This document shows positions 8,424 through 17,386 of a DNA stretch of 64,000 bases, one piece after another. The DNA is from Serratia odorifera (GTDB lineage Bacteria; Pseudomonadota; Gammaproteobacteria; Enterobacterales; Enterobacteriaceae), in contig NZ_LR134117.1 of NCBI RefSeq assembly GCF_900635445.1, positions 4,464,001 through 4,528,000 on the forward strand, read 5' to 3'. Every line of letters begins with the position of its first letter. Within the stretch, counting starts at the first letter, position 1. Both the position numbers and the translations under genes were made by a program. The notes under the pieces were generated by a model. That model was not told where the DNA came from and made no database searches. It saw nothing but the letters and a program-made list of their open reading frames with translations.

Positions 8424-9344
8424 TTATCTAATAACATCCACCACATTGAGGAACGCAGCCCCACGAACGCCGCCGGCATCGCCGTAGCGCGCCTTTTCGA
8501 TGCGTGGCAACCTGGCCACCCGCAGCAGGCTTTTCGGCAGGCGTTGTGGCAACGCCTGATAGATCGCGTCGAAATTCGACAATCCACCGCCAATCACCAA
8601 TAAATGCGGATCGATAATGGTCAGTAAATTACCCAGGCAAATCGCCAATACGTCCAGGAAACGCGCAACATGCTCCACAGCCTGCGGCTCGCCTGCCTGA
8701 TAATGCGCAATGATCTGCGTAGCCGGCAACTGCCGTTGATAAAAGTGGGCATACATCCACTCGAATCCGCGACCCGATATGTAATTCTCGATGCAACCAT
8801 GATGGCCGCAGCCACAGGCAACGCGAGGTATATCACGCCCCAACACCTCGAGCGCGTCCACCGGCAGGCGAAAATGCCCAAACTCGCCGGCGATGTAATT
8901 GCGCCCCGAGACCACCTTACCATCAACGATTAAGCCGCCGCCAACCCCAGTGCCCAGGATCAGCCCCAGCACCACCGGATAACGACGGAACTCATCGTCC
9001 CACGCCTCGGACAAGGCAAAGCAGTTGGCGTCGTTGTCGATCCGTACCTCACGGCCAATCAAGGCCGCCAAATCCTGCGGCAGCGGTTTACCCATCGCCG
9101 CTGGCACATTGGCGGTAAACAGCGTACCGTCGTCGGCGTTAGGCAAACCCGGAATACCAATGCCCACCGTTCCCTGACCGCCGCAAAACGCATCGGCTTC
9201 CAGGGTCAAATCGCGCAGCGTAGTCAGCAGTTGCCGATAATCATCGCGCGGCGTGGTTACCCTTTTTTGCCAAATGCGTTGCAGTTTATCGTCGAACACG
9301 CCCAGTTCAATCTTGGTGCCGCCCATGTCGAAACCGTAATACAT
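8424..9344 (-). CDS. nagK: NagK, N-acetyl-D-glucosamine kinase (ROK family)
   Basis: A 306-residue ROK-family sugar kinase that phosphorylates GlcNAc recovered from peptidoglycan turnover. It has the N-terminal ATP-binding loop DMGGTK, the catalytic region DNDANCFALSEAWDDEF, and the ROK zinc/substrate motif CGCGHHGCIENY (about residues 177-188). It lies between lolE upstream and cobB downstream on the same strand, the E. coli arrangement, and is probably transcribed from the lol operon or its own promoter. It is functionally linked to NagZ, encoded at 19.6-20.7 kb. Confidence 0.95.
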   Translation of the reverse strand: MYYGFDMGGTKIELGVFDDKLQRIWQKRVTTPRDDYRQLLTTLRDLTLEADAFCGGQGTVGIGIPGLPNADDGTLFTANVPAAMGKPLPQDLAALIGREVRIDNDANCFALSEAWDDEFRRYPVVLGLILGTGVGGGLIVDGKVVSGRNYIAGEFGHFRLPVDALEVLGRDIPRVACGCGHHGCIENYISGRGFEWMYAHFYQRQLPATQIIAHYQAGEPQAVEHVARFLDVLAICLGNLLTIIDPHLLVIGGGLSNFDAIYQALPQRLPKSLLRVARLPRIEKARYGDAGGVRGAAFLNVVDVIR

Positions 9345-9360
9345 TTACCTACCTCATGCT

Positions 9361-9396
9361 AAAAAAATGGGGCTGCATCGCTGCGCCCCAATTTTT
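9361..9396 (-). terminator. Intrinsic terminator after lolE
   Basis: On the minus strand TTGGGGCGCAGCGATGCAGC begins a GC-rich stem closing with CCCCA, followed by seven T residues. It lies immediately downstream of lolE and upstream of nagK, so nagK may be read through or separately promoted. Confidence 0.7.
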
Positions 9397-9401
9397 ATCA
9401 A

Positions 9402-10649
9402 TCATTGCCCACTAAGTACCCGTGCCGGATCGATACGACTGGCACGGCGTGCCGGATACCAGCTGGCGAGCAGGCTGAGTACGATGGCGGTCGCCAAAAC
9501 GATCAGCACATCCAGCCAGTGCAGCTCCGATGGCAGGAAATCGATGAAATAGATGTCGCCGGACAGGAAAGAATGACCGATCAGCTTTTCTATCCCCTTG
9601 ATGATATTGGTCAGCTGGTATGAGGCGAAGACCCCCACTACCACACCGCTGACGCTGCCCACCAGCCCGGCCAGTAGCCCATACCAGACGAAAATGGCGC
9701 GAATGAAGCCGTCTTTGGCTCCCAGCGTGCGCAGCACCGCAATGTCGCCACTTTTATCCTTCACCGCCATCACCAGCGTGGAGACGATATTGAAGCAGGC
9801 CACGCCGATCACCAACACCATTGCCAGGTACATAATGGCGCGAATCATCTGGATATCGCGGTACATATAGCCGTACTTGCCAATCCAGCTTTTGATATAC
9901 ACGTAGGAATTGGTCACCTCGCCGGCGTCACGCACCAGCTTATTGGCGGCAAACACGTCGTTGACCTTGATGGCGATACCAGTGACACTGTCACCCATAT
10001 CGAGATATTGCTGAGCATCGGCCAACGGCACCATCGCCAGACTGTGATCCAGCTGACCGCTGAGCTGTAAAATGCCGCTAACGTGCAGACGAATACGTTT
10101 CGGCTGCAGCAGTTTCATCTGCGGGTCGCTGTTGGGGATCATCACCGTCACAAACGAACCCTGTTTTACCCCCAACGCATCGGCAACGCCTTTACCCAGG
10201 ATCACTTGCTGCTCGCCGCTGTGGAAGTTGGCCCAGGCGTCGCCCTGAACGTATTTCGGCAATGCGCTGAGTTGGTTTTCCTGCTGCGGATCCACGCCTT
10301 TCAGCTGTACCGCGCGCAGTTGGGCACCATTTTCCATCAGGCCGGTAAAGTTGATATACGGCGCCGCCGCCAGAATGCCCGGTACTTTTTCGACCCGTTG
10401 CAAAATTTGCGGCCAGCCGTTGAACGGCTGATTGACCGGTTCGATTTCACCGTGTGGCACAACAGCCAGCACGCGGTTTTGCAGTTCGCGTTCAAAGCCG
10501 TTCATCGCGCTGAGGCCGACAATCAATACCGCCACGCCGAGCGCAATACCAATGGTGGAAATCACCGAAATCAATGAAACCATGCCGCCGCGCCGCCGGC
10601 CGCGGCTAAAGCGTAGCGCCATCAGTAATGACAGAGGCGAAGCGCTCAT
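9402..10649 (-). CDS. lolE: LolE, lipoprotein-releasing ABC transporter permease
   Basis: A 415-residue inner-membrane subunit of LolCDE, which extracts outer-membrane lipoproteins from the inner membrane and passes them to LolA. It has an N-terminal membrane segment (about 20-45), a large periplasmic domain, and three C-terminal membrane segments typical of the MacB/FtsX fold. Its ATG overlaps the lolD stop by 1 nt (TAATG), so the genes are translationally coupled. The gene is intact, unlike lolC. Confidence 0.95.
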   Translation of the reverse strand: MSASPLSLLMALRFSRGRRRGGMVSLISVISTIGIALGVAVLIVGLSAMNGFERELQNRVLAVVPHGEIEPVNQPFNGWPQILQRVEKVPGILAAAPYINFTGLMENGAQLRAVQLKGVDPQQENQLSALPKYVQGDAWANFHSGEQQVILGKGVADALGVKQGSFVTVMIPNSDPQMKLLQPKRIRLHVSGILQLSGQLDHSLAMVPLADAQQYLDMGDSVTGIAIKVNDVFAANKLVRDAGEVTNSYVYIKSWIGKYGYMYRDIQMIRAIMYLAMVLVIGVACFNIVSTLVMAVKDKSGDIAVLRTLGAKDGFIRAIFVWYGLLAGLVGSVSGVVVGVFASYQLTNIIKGIEKLIGHSFLSGDIYFIDFLPSELHWLDVLIVLATAIVLSLLASWYPARRASRIDPARVLSGQ

Positions 10650-11353
10650 TACTCGGCCCCCAGCAACGTCAATTGCGCCTGTAAATGTCCGTCACGCATC
10701 TCTAATTGACGATTCAGACGCTTTGCCAATTGCAGATCGTGCGTCACGACCAGGAACGCCGTGCCCTGTCGTACGTTCAATTCGCCAAGCAGATCAAAAA
10801 TGCTGTCGGCAGTGCGCTGATCCAGGTTGCCGGTAGGCTCGTCCGCCAGCACCAGCGACGGGTTGTTGACCAGCGCTCGGGCAATCGCCACCCGTTGGCG
10901 CTCTCCGCCGGACAGCTCTGACGGGCGGTGTTTGCTGCGTTTTTCCAGCCCGACCGCTGTCAGCATCTCCAGCGCTTTTTCCTGCGCCTGCGCCGGTTTC
11001 ATACCGCCGATCAGCAATGGCATCGCGGCGTTTTCCAGCGCGGTGAAATCCGGCAGCAAATGGTGAAACTGATAGATAAAACCCAGCTCGCGGTTACGCA
11101 GTTCGGCCTTGGCGGCAGAGCTCATGCCATTCATCGCCTGCCCTTTGAACACCACGCTGCCGGTGGTCGGCGAATCCAGACCGCCCAACAGATGCAGCAA
11201 AGTACTTTTACCGGACCCCGAACTGCCGACAATCGCCATCATTTCGCCCGGCTGCATGGCAAAACTGACATTGCGCAGCACGTCGGTATGCAGATTGCCT
11301 TCCTGATAGGTCTTGCACAGGTTGTCACACTGCAACAAAAGATGGTTACTCAT
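10649..11353 (-). CDS. lolD: LolD, lipoprotein-releasing ABC transporter ATPase
   Basis: A 234-residue ATPase that powers LolCE. Walker A is GSSGSGKST, the signature motif LSGGERQR, Walker B LVLADEPTG, and the switch histidine is in VVTHD. The ATG is at 11351-11353 (MSNHLLLQC), and the length then matches E. coli LolD. A longer in-frame extension would run into lolC and is not supported. The start overlaps the lolC stop by 8 nt. Confidence 0.96.
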   Translation of the reverse strand: MSNHLLLQCDNLCKTYQEGNLHTDVLRNVSFAMQPGEMMAIVGSSGSGKSTLLHLLGGLDSPTTGSVVFKGQAMNGMSSAAKAELRNRELGFIYQFHHLLPDFTALENAAMPLLIGGMKPAQAQEKALEMLTAVGLEKRSKHRPSELSGGERQRVAIARALVNNPSLVLADEPTGNLDQRTADSIFDLLGELNVRQGTAFLVVTHDLQLAKRLNRQLEMRDGHLQAQLTLLGAE

Positions 11354-12549
11354 AACGTAAAGCCTCAGCGGGTTGTACGGCGGCAGCGCGCCATGAAGGA
11401 TAAAGCGTGGACAACAGCGAAACGGCCATTGCCGCAATGGCAATCATCGTCACCTGCAGCGGATCGACCGCCACCGGCAGCGACGCGCCGTCAATCAAGG
11501 CGCCAAGCACCGGCATCAGGTTGTTCAGATTGAGCGCCAGCAACACGCCAAGCAAGGTGCCGAGCAGCGAACCGATAATGCCGGCGCTGGCGCCCTGGGT
11601 CATAAATACCGCCATGATCTGCCGACGGGTCAGCCCCTGAGTTTGCAATATCGCCACTTCGCCCTGCTTTTCCATTACCAGCAGGCCGAGGGAAGTAATG
11701 ATATTGAACGCCGCCACCGCCACGATCAGGCTCAGCAACAGCCCCATCATGTTTTTCTCCCATGCGCACCGCCTGGAACAGCTCGCCCTTGCGCTCGCGC
11801 CAGTCTTTCCACGTGCTGCCCTGCGGCAGCGTTTGCTGACTGAGGGTGTCCACCGCCAGCGGCTGTTGCAGGAACAGTCGCCAGCCGGTGATATTGCCCG
11901 CCGGGTAACGCATCAGTCGTGAGGCATCCTGCTGATTTACCAGCAGTTGATATTCATCGACGTCGCTGTTGGCATGGAAGGTGCCGACAATGGTGAACAC
12001 GCGCTGGCTCGGGATACGCCCCATTGGCGTAAACTGGCTGGCACTCGGCACCATCAGGCGCAGTTTATCGCCGCGCTTGACGCCCAGTTTCCCCGCCATT
12101 ACCTCGCCGAGAATAATGTTGTATGCCCCCGGCTGTAGCTGCCGTTGCTTCACGTTGACCAGAAACGGCGTCAGCGGATCGGCTTCGTCGGGATTGACGC
12201 CAAGCATCACGCCGACCGCGACGCTGCGCGCGCTTTGCAGCACCACGTCGCCGGTGGTGAGCGGCGCGACGCGGTTAACGCCTTGCAGCCCCTGAACCGC
12301 GCTAGCCGGGAGTTGTTGAGGATTGATCGACCCTTGCGGACTGGTGATCAGCGCCTGCGGCATCAGACCCAGAATGTTGTTTTCCAGATCCTTTTCAAAG
12401 CCGTTCATCACCGACAATACGGTGACCAGCGCCATCACACCCAGCGTAATGCCGATGGTGGAAAGCCAGGAAACAAACCGACCGAAGCGGTCTGAAGCCC
12501 GCCCGCGCATGTAGCGCAGGCCAATGAATAACGCGACAGGTTGATACAT
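11346..12549 (-). pseudogene. lolC: LolC permease gene interrupted by a +1 frameshift
   Basis: The locus would encode a 400-residue LolC, the partner of LolE, if one base were removed. The N-terminal part (from ATG 12549) reads MYQPVALFIGLRYMRGRA and matches LolC through LFQAVRM. The frame then goes wrong at GGGAGAAAAAC (minus strand, about 11752-11762), where the family reads RMEKNMMGLLLSL. The rest of LolC (MMGLLLSLIVAVAAFNIITS to PAEALRYE) continues in another frame to the stop at 11346. One extra G in the GGG run at about 11758-11761 explains it. lolC is essential in E. coli and the rest of the operon is intact, so a sequencing or assembly error is more likely than a dead gene. Confidence 0.9.
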
Positions 12550-12786
12550 GAAATCCGTTTTGTTGCCTTAGCTTAAGCAAAGTAACCATGGATAATAAAG
12601 GCTCTACCCTGATTAGGGAACCACCCGGCGCGTTTTATTCGCCGCGCGCGCGCTCAGGCTGAGCATTTAACCGCCATCGCGCCTTTTGCCTATGTCAGTT
12701 TGCCACCCGCTGGGCTAGTATAAGAGCAAAGAAAGGCACCCGTGACCACGCCTGACCACTTTCAATTTAAGATCAAAGATACCTGA

Positions 12787-15700
12787 ATGAGCAATTCTGA
12801 TAATCGTAGCCGTTCCGCGTCCGACTCTTCCCGTTACACCCTGCCCGAGCGTGCGGGCGATCTGCGCCAACTGGGGCAGTTGACCGGCTCGGCCTGTGCG
12901 GTCGAATGTGCGGAAATTATCGAGCGCCATAATGGTCCGGTAATGCTGATCGCGCCGGATATGCAAAATGCCCTGCGTCTGCGCGACGAAATTCAGCAGT
13001 TCACCGACCAGATGGTCAGTACGCTGTCGGATTGGGAAACGCTGCCGTACGACAGCTTCTCGCCGCATCAGGAAATTATCTCGGCGCGCCTGTCCAGCCT
13101 GTATCATCTGCCTACCATGGCGCGCGGCGTGATCATTCTCCCGGTAAATACGCTGATGCAGCGCGTCTGTCCGCATGAGTTTCTGCACGGCCATGCGCTG
13201 GTGATGCAAAAAGGCCAGCGCCTGTCACGCGACAAATTACGCGCGCAGTTGGAACAGGCCGGCTATCGCAGCGTCGATCAGGTAATGGAACACGGGGAAT
13301 TCGCCACGCGCGGCGCTCTGCTGGATTTATACCCGATGGGCAGCGAAGAACCTTACCGCATTGATTTCTTCGATGATGAAATCGACAGCCTGCGCATCTT
13401 CGACGTTGACAGCCAACGCACGCTGAGCGAGGTTGAGGCGATCAATCTGCTGCCGGCTCACGAATTCCCCACCGACAAAAACGCCATCGAACTGTTCCGC
13501 AGCCAATGGCGCGAACAGTTCGAGGTGCGCCGCGACGCCGAACACATCTACCAGCAGGTCAGCAAAGGCACCTGGCCGGCCGGCATCGAATATTGGCAGC
13601 CGCTGTTCTTCAGCCAGCCACTGCCGTCGTTGTTCAGTTACCTGCCGGACAACACCCTGATCGTCAACACCGGCAATCTGGAAAGCGCCGCCGAGCGTTT
13701 CTGGCAGGACGTCAATCAGCGTTATGACAGCCGGCGCGTTGACCCAATGCGCCCGCTGGTGGCGCCGGAAAACCTGTGGCTGCGGGTCGACAGCCTGTTT
13801 GCCGAACTGAAGGCCTGGCCGCGCATCGCGCTGAAAACCGAAGCGTTGCCCAAAAAAGCCGGCAATACCAATCTGGGCTATCAGACGTTGCCGGATCTGG
13901 CGATTCAAGCGCAGCAAAAGGCGCCGCTGGACAATCTGCGGCGCTTTATCGAAGGCTTCGACGGCAGCGTGATTTTTTCGGTGGAAAGCGAGGGGCGGCG
14001 CGAAACGCTGCAAGACCTGCTCGGCCGCATCAAGCTCAACGCCAGCCTGATACAGCGGCTCGAACAGGCTGAACCGGCAGGCCGCTATATGATGGTCGGC
14101 GCGTCCGAACGCGGGTTCCTTGATGGCCTGCGCCAGCGGGCGCTGATCTGTGAGAGCGATTTGCTCGGCGAACGCGTCAACCGACGTCGTCAGGACAATC
14201 GCCGCACCATCAATACCGATACGCTGATCCGTAACCTGGCAGAGCTGCACCCAGGGCAGCCGGTGGTGCATCTGGAACACGGCGTCGGGCGCTACGTCGG
14301 CCTGACAACGCTGGAGGCCGGCGGCATCAAGGCCGAATACCTTATTCTCTCCTACGCCGGCGACGACAAGCTGTACGTGCCGGTATCATCGCTACATCTG
14401 ATCAGTCGCTATGCCGGCGGTGCCGATGAAAGCGCGCCACTGCATAAACTGGGGGGCGATGCCTGGACCCGTGCACGACAGAAAGCGGCGGAAAAAGTGC
14501 GCGACGTGGCCGCCGAGCTGCTGGATATTTATGCCCAGCGTGCGGCGAAGAGCGGCTATGCCTTCAAGCATGACCGCGAACAGTATCAGCTGTTCTGCCA
14601 AACCTTCCCGTTCGAAACCACCCCGGACCAGGAGCAGGCGATCAATGCCGTGTTGAGCGACATGTGCCAGCCGCTGGCCATGGACCGTCTGGTGTGTGGC
14701 GACGTGGGTTTCGGCAAGACCGAAGTGGCAATGCGCGCCGCCTTCCTGGCGGTAGAAAACGGCAAACAGGTGGCGGTATTGGTGCCAACCACGCTGCTGG
14801 CGCAGCAGCACTTCGATAACTTCCGCGATCGCTTCGCCACCTGGCCAGTCCGCATTGAAATGATGTCGCGTTTCCGCAGCGCCAAAGAGCAGCAGCAGGT
14901 GCTGGACGATGCCGCAGACGGTAAGGTCGATATCGTCATCGGCACTCATAAACTGTTGCAGAGCGATTTGCGCTGGAAAGATCTCGGTCTGTTGATCGTT
15001 GACGAAGAACACCGCTTTGGCGTGCGCCATAAAGAGCGTATTAAGGCCATGCGTGCCGACGTCGATATCCTGACGCTGACCGCCACGCCAATCCCACGCA
15101 CCCTGAACATGGCGATGAGCGGCATGCGCGATCTGTCGATCATCGCAACGCCGCCGGCGCGCCGTCTGGCGGTGAAAACCTTCGTGCGCGAATACGATAG
15201 CCTGGTGGTACGCGAGGCGATTTTGCGTGAAGTGCTGCGTGGCGGACAGGTTTATTATCTGTACAACGACGTAGAGAACATTGACAAGGCCGCGCAACGA
15301 TTGGCAGAGCTGGTGCCGGAAGCGCGTATTGCCATTGGCCATGGTCAGATGCGCGAACGCGATCTGGAACGGGTGATGAACGATTTCCACCACCAGCGTT
15401 TCAACGTGCTGGTCTGTACTACCATTATTGAAACCGGTATCGATATTCCCAGCGCCAATACCATCATCATCGAGCGTGCCGACCGTTTCGGGCTGGCGCA
15501 ATTACATCAGCTTCGTGGCCGCGTTGGCCGCTCGCATCACCAGGCCTACGCCTACCTGCTGACACCGAATCCGAAGGCGATGAGCGCTGACGCACACAAA
15601 CGACTGGAAGCGATCGCCACCTTGGAGGATCTCGGTGCCGGCTTTGCGCTGGCGACCCACGATCTGGAAATTCGCGGTGCCGGCGAGCTGCTGGGCGAAG

Positions 15701-16266
15701 ACCAGAGTGGCCAGATGACCACCATCGGCTTCTCGTTGTATATGGAACTGCTGGAAAGCGCGGTGGACGCGCTAAAACACGGCCGCGAACCGTCACTGGA
15801 AGATTTGACCAGCAGCCAGACCGAAGTGGAACTGCGCATGCCAGCGTTGTTGCCGGATGATTTCATTCCTGACGTAAATACTCGCCTGTCATTCTATAAG
15901 CGTGTTGCCAGTGCGAAAAACGAAGGGGAGCTGGAAGAGCTGAAAGTCGAGCTGATCGACCGTTTCGGCAAGTTGCCGGACGCGGCGCGCAATCTGTTGC
16001 ACAGCGCGGCGTTGCGCCAGCGTGCACAAACCCTGGGTATCAAGCGCATCGAAGGTAACGAGCGCGGTGGATTTATCGAGTTTGGCGACAAAAATCGCGT
16101 CGACCCCGGCTATCTGATTGGCCTGTTGCAAAGCAAACCGCAGGTTTACCGTCTGGATGGTCCCGCCAAGCTGAAGTTTATGCTCGACCTGGGCGATCGC
16201 AGCAAGCGGTTGACGTTTATCGACGAGTTACTGACGGCGTTCCGCGAGCATACGCTAGCGGCATGA
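12787..16266 (+). CDS. mfd: Mfd, transcription-repair coupling factor
   Basis: A 1159-residue DNA translocase that removes stalled RNA polymerase and recruits UvrA. The N-terminal UvrB-like module (to about 340) is followed by the RNA polymerase-interacting domain (HLEHGVGRYVGL). The superfamily 2 helicase domains have Walker A GDVGFGKT (638-645), the DEEH box, LTATPIPRTL, and motif VI QLRGRVGRS. The C-terminal autoinhibitory domain ends HTLAA. It is about 11 residues longer than E. coli Mfd at the N-terminus (MSNSDNRSRSASDSSRYTLP), so the exact start is uncertain, although ATG 12787 is the only good choice nearby. It is divergent from lolC. Confidence 0.97.
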   Translation: MSNSDNRSRSASDSSRYTLPERAGDLRQLGQLTGSACAVECAEIIERHNGPVMLIAPDMQNALRLRDEIQQFTDQMVSTLSDWETLPYDSFSPHQEIISARLSSLYHLPTMARGVIILPVNTLMQRVCPHEFLHGHALVMQKGQRLSRDKLRAQLEQAGYRSVDQVMEHGEFATRGALLDLYPMGSEEPYRIDFFDDEIDSLRIFDVDSQRTLSEVEAINLLPAHEFPTDKNAIELFRSQWREQFEVRRDAEHIYQQVSKGTWPAGIEYWQPLFFSQPLPSLFSYLPDNTLIVNTGNLESAAERFWQDVNQRYDSRRVDPMRPLVAPENLWLRVDSLFAELKAWPRIALKTEALPKKAGNTNLGYQTLPDLAIQAQQKAPLDNLRRFIEGFDGSVIFSVESEGRRETLQDLLGRIKLNASLIQRLEQAEPAGRYMMVGASERGFLDGLRQRALICESDLLGERVNRRRQDNRRTINTDTLIRNLAELHPGQPVVHLEHGVGRYVGLTTLEAGGIKAEYLILSYAGDDKLYVPVSSLHLISRYAGGADESAPLHKLGGDAWTRARQKAAEKVRDVAAELLDIYAQRAAKSGYAFKHDREQYQLFCQTFPFETTPDQEQAINAVLSDMCQPLAMDRLVCGDVGFGKTEVAMRAAFLAVENGKQVAVLVPTTLLAQQHFDNFRDRFATWPVRIEMMSRFRSAKEQQQVLDDAADGKVDIVIGTHKLLQSDLRWKDLGLLIVDEEHRFGVRHKERIKAMRADVDILTLTATPIPRTLNMAMSGMRDLSIIATPPARRLAVKTFVREYDSLVVREAILREVLRGGQVYYLYNDVENIDKAAQRLAELVPEARIAIGHGQMRERDLERVMNDFHHQRFNVLVCTTIIETGIDIPSANTIIIERADRFGLAQLHQLRGRVGRSHHQAYAYLLTPNPKAMSADAHKRLEAIATLEDLGAGFALATHDLEIRGAGELLGEDQSGQMTTIGFSLYMELLESAVDALKHGREPSLEDLTSSQTEVELRMPALLPDDFIPDVNTRLSFYKRVASAKNEGELEELKVELIDRFGKLPDAARNLLHSAALRQRAQTLGIKRIEGNERGGFIEFGDKNRVDPGYLIGLLQSKPQVYRLDGPAKLKFMLDLGDRSKRLTFIDELLTAFREHTLAA

Positions 16267-16283
16267 TAGCGCACGTTGAGCGT

Positions 16284-16320
16284 CGTTCTGCCGAGACTAT
16301 CGGCAGGACGCAGCTTTTTA
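16284..16320 (+). terminator. Intrinsic terminator after mfd
   Basis: Stem CGTTCTGCCGA (16284-16294) pairs with TCGGCAGGACG (16300-16310), 11 bp with one G-T wobble, followed by CAGC and five T residues. It lies 18 nt after the mfd stop. Confidence 0.75.
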
Positions 16321-16391
16321 ACGGTGCGGCTCAATCATCACGACTCGCTCAATGGCGCAGCCGTGCGGCGAGCAAAATGGTGGGCAAATAG

Positions 16392-16462
16392 AAACCCGCG
16401 TCAATGTTAATGCCACTCGCTCAACGTATTGAGCGATCAGAACTAACACTGGCCGCGGGTTT
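16392..16462. repeat. 71-nt imperfect palindrome between mfd and ycfJ
   Basis: Outer arms AAACCCGCG and CGCGGGTTT are perfect, as are the inner arms TCGCTCAA/TTGAGCGA around a 4-nt CGTA loop. A middle TGTTA/TAACA pairing joins them with internal mismatches, so the whole folds into one long hairpin. It sits between convergent mfd and ycfJ, with TTTAATT on one side and TTTCTATTT on the other. It may serve as a bidirectional terminator or be a miniature repeat element. Confidence 0.6.
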
Positions 16463-16473
16463 AATTCTTGTCG

Positions 16474-17028
16474 TTACGCCTGGGTCGTGGTTGGCTTGTT
16501 CAACACCAGCTGGCCACTTTTATCCAATGGGATTTGCGTACCCGGATCGTGATCCATACGGATCTTGCCCTGCTGGTCACCGATCTTGTAGGTCACATCG
16601 TAACCCAGCGTTTTCTGTGATTTGTCATACACCGTTTTACAGCGCTGCTGTGTGCTGGTGGTGGTGTCATTGTTCTGCATCGAGCCCTGGATCTGGTTAC
16701 CGGCATAGCCGCCGCCCAGCGCACCGACCACGGTGGCAACGTCACGGCCGCGTCCGCCGCCGAACTGATGACCAATCACCCCACCGGCAACCGCCCCCAA
16801 TACCGAACCGGCAATGCGGTTTTCATCCTGCACCGGCGCACGGTGTGTCACCGTGACGTTGCGGCATTCACGGCGCGGCGTCTTGATGGTTTCCTTGATC
16901 GGTGTTGCATTGAGCACCTGTGCGTACTGTGGGGCGGAAGAGAAAACGTTCATACCACCGGCGACGGCAGCAATGCCCAGCGCCGCTGCTACGCCAATTC
17001 CTACACCCGCTAACATTGACTTGTTCAC
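16474..17028 (-). CDS. ycfJ: YcfJ, glycine-zipper 2TM domain envelope protein
   Basis: A 184-residue predicted envelope protein, near full-length match to E. coli YcfJ. It has an N-terminal signal/anchor helix (MNKSMLAGVGIGVAAALGIA), the conserved PRRECRNVTVTH segment, and a glycine-zipper double-transmembrane module (GSVLGAVAGGVIGHQFGGGRG, then VVGALGGGYAGNQIQG, about residues 73-110). The start is GTG 17026-17028 with a strong AGGAGG ribosome site 7 nt upstream. Function is not established in the family beyond the membrane-associated glycine-zipper fold. The gene is convergent with mfd. Confidence 0.92.
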   Translation of the reverse strand: MNKSMLAGVGIGVAAALGIAAVAGGMNVFSSAPQYAQVLNATPIKETIKTPRRECRNVTVTHRAPVQDENRIAGSVLGAVAGGVIGHQFGGGRGRDVATVVGALGGGYAGNQIQGSMQNNDTTTSTQQRCKTVYDKSQKTLGYDVTYKIGDQQGKIRMDHDPGTQIPLDKSGQLVLNKPTTTQA

Positions 17029-17386
17029 AGGAAATCCTCCTGAAAGTGTTACCACGCATTTTGCACCGGGGAATTCTACCAACGTTGCACCGCGCTTATT
17101 ATTTTGCGCATCGGCGGCACGCGATCTCCCGGTTTACGGCGTGCGCGCTGCGCCGTCTGTAAACACCATAAAGTCTGCACAAGGATTGTTGTTGCTGCAA
17201 TAAGACGATGTGACCAAAGATGCGGGAAATCATGCAATCCGGCGTTGTTTAGGAAGAATCTTAACTATCCGCACGAAAATAATAACATTTTATCCTGCCA
17301 ATCCGCTTGTCGTCGTCCCAATCTGACGGCGTAGTTAAAAAAAAACCACGCCATCGCGGCGTGGTTTTTGACTGGCTTGAAAACGC
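17029..17386. other. ycfJ-ndh intergenic region
   Basis: A 358-nt gap between two minus-strand genes. It holds the ycfJ ribosome site and presumably its promoter, and the ndh terminator at 17336-17369. I see no convincing coding frame, conserved box or RNA gene in the rest. Confidence 0.5.
17336..17369 (-). terminator. Intrinsic terminator after ndh
   Basis: The stem AAAACCACGCC/GGCGTGGTTTT has a short loop and A/T runs on both sides, and lies 18 nt downstream of the ndh stop. The flanking runs would also allow termination on the opposite strand. Confidence 0.85.

Noticed and set aside
11750..11765. Programmed frameshift in lolC
   Set aside because: The sequence GGGAGAAAAAC is not a canonical slippery heptamer, and a +1 shift would be needed rather than the common -1.
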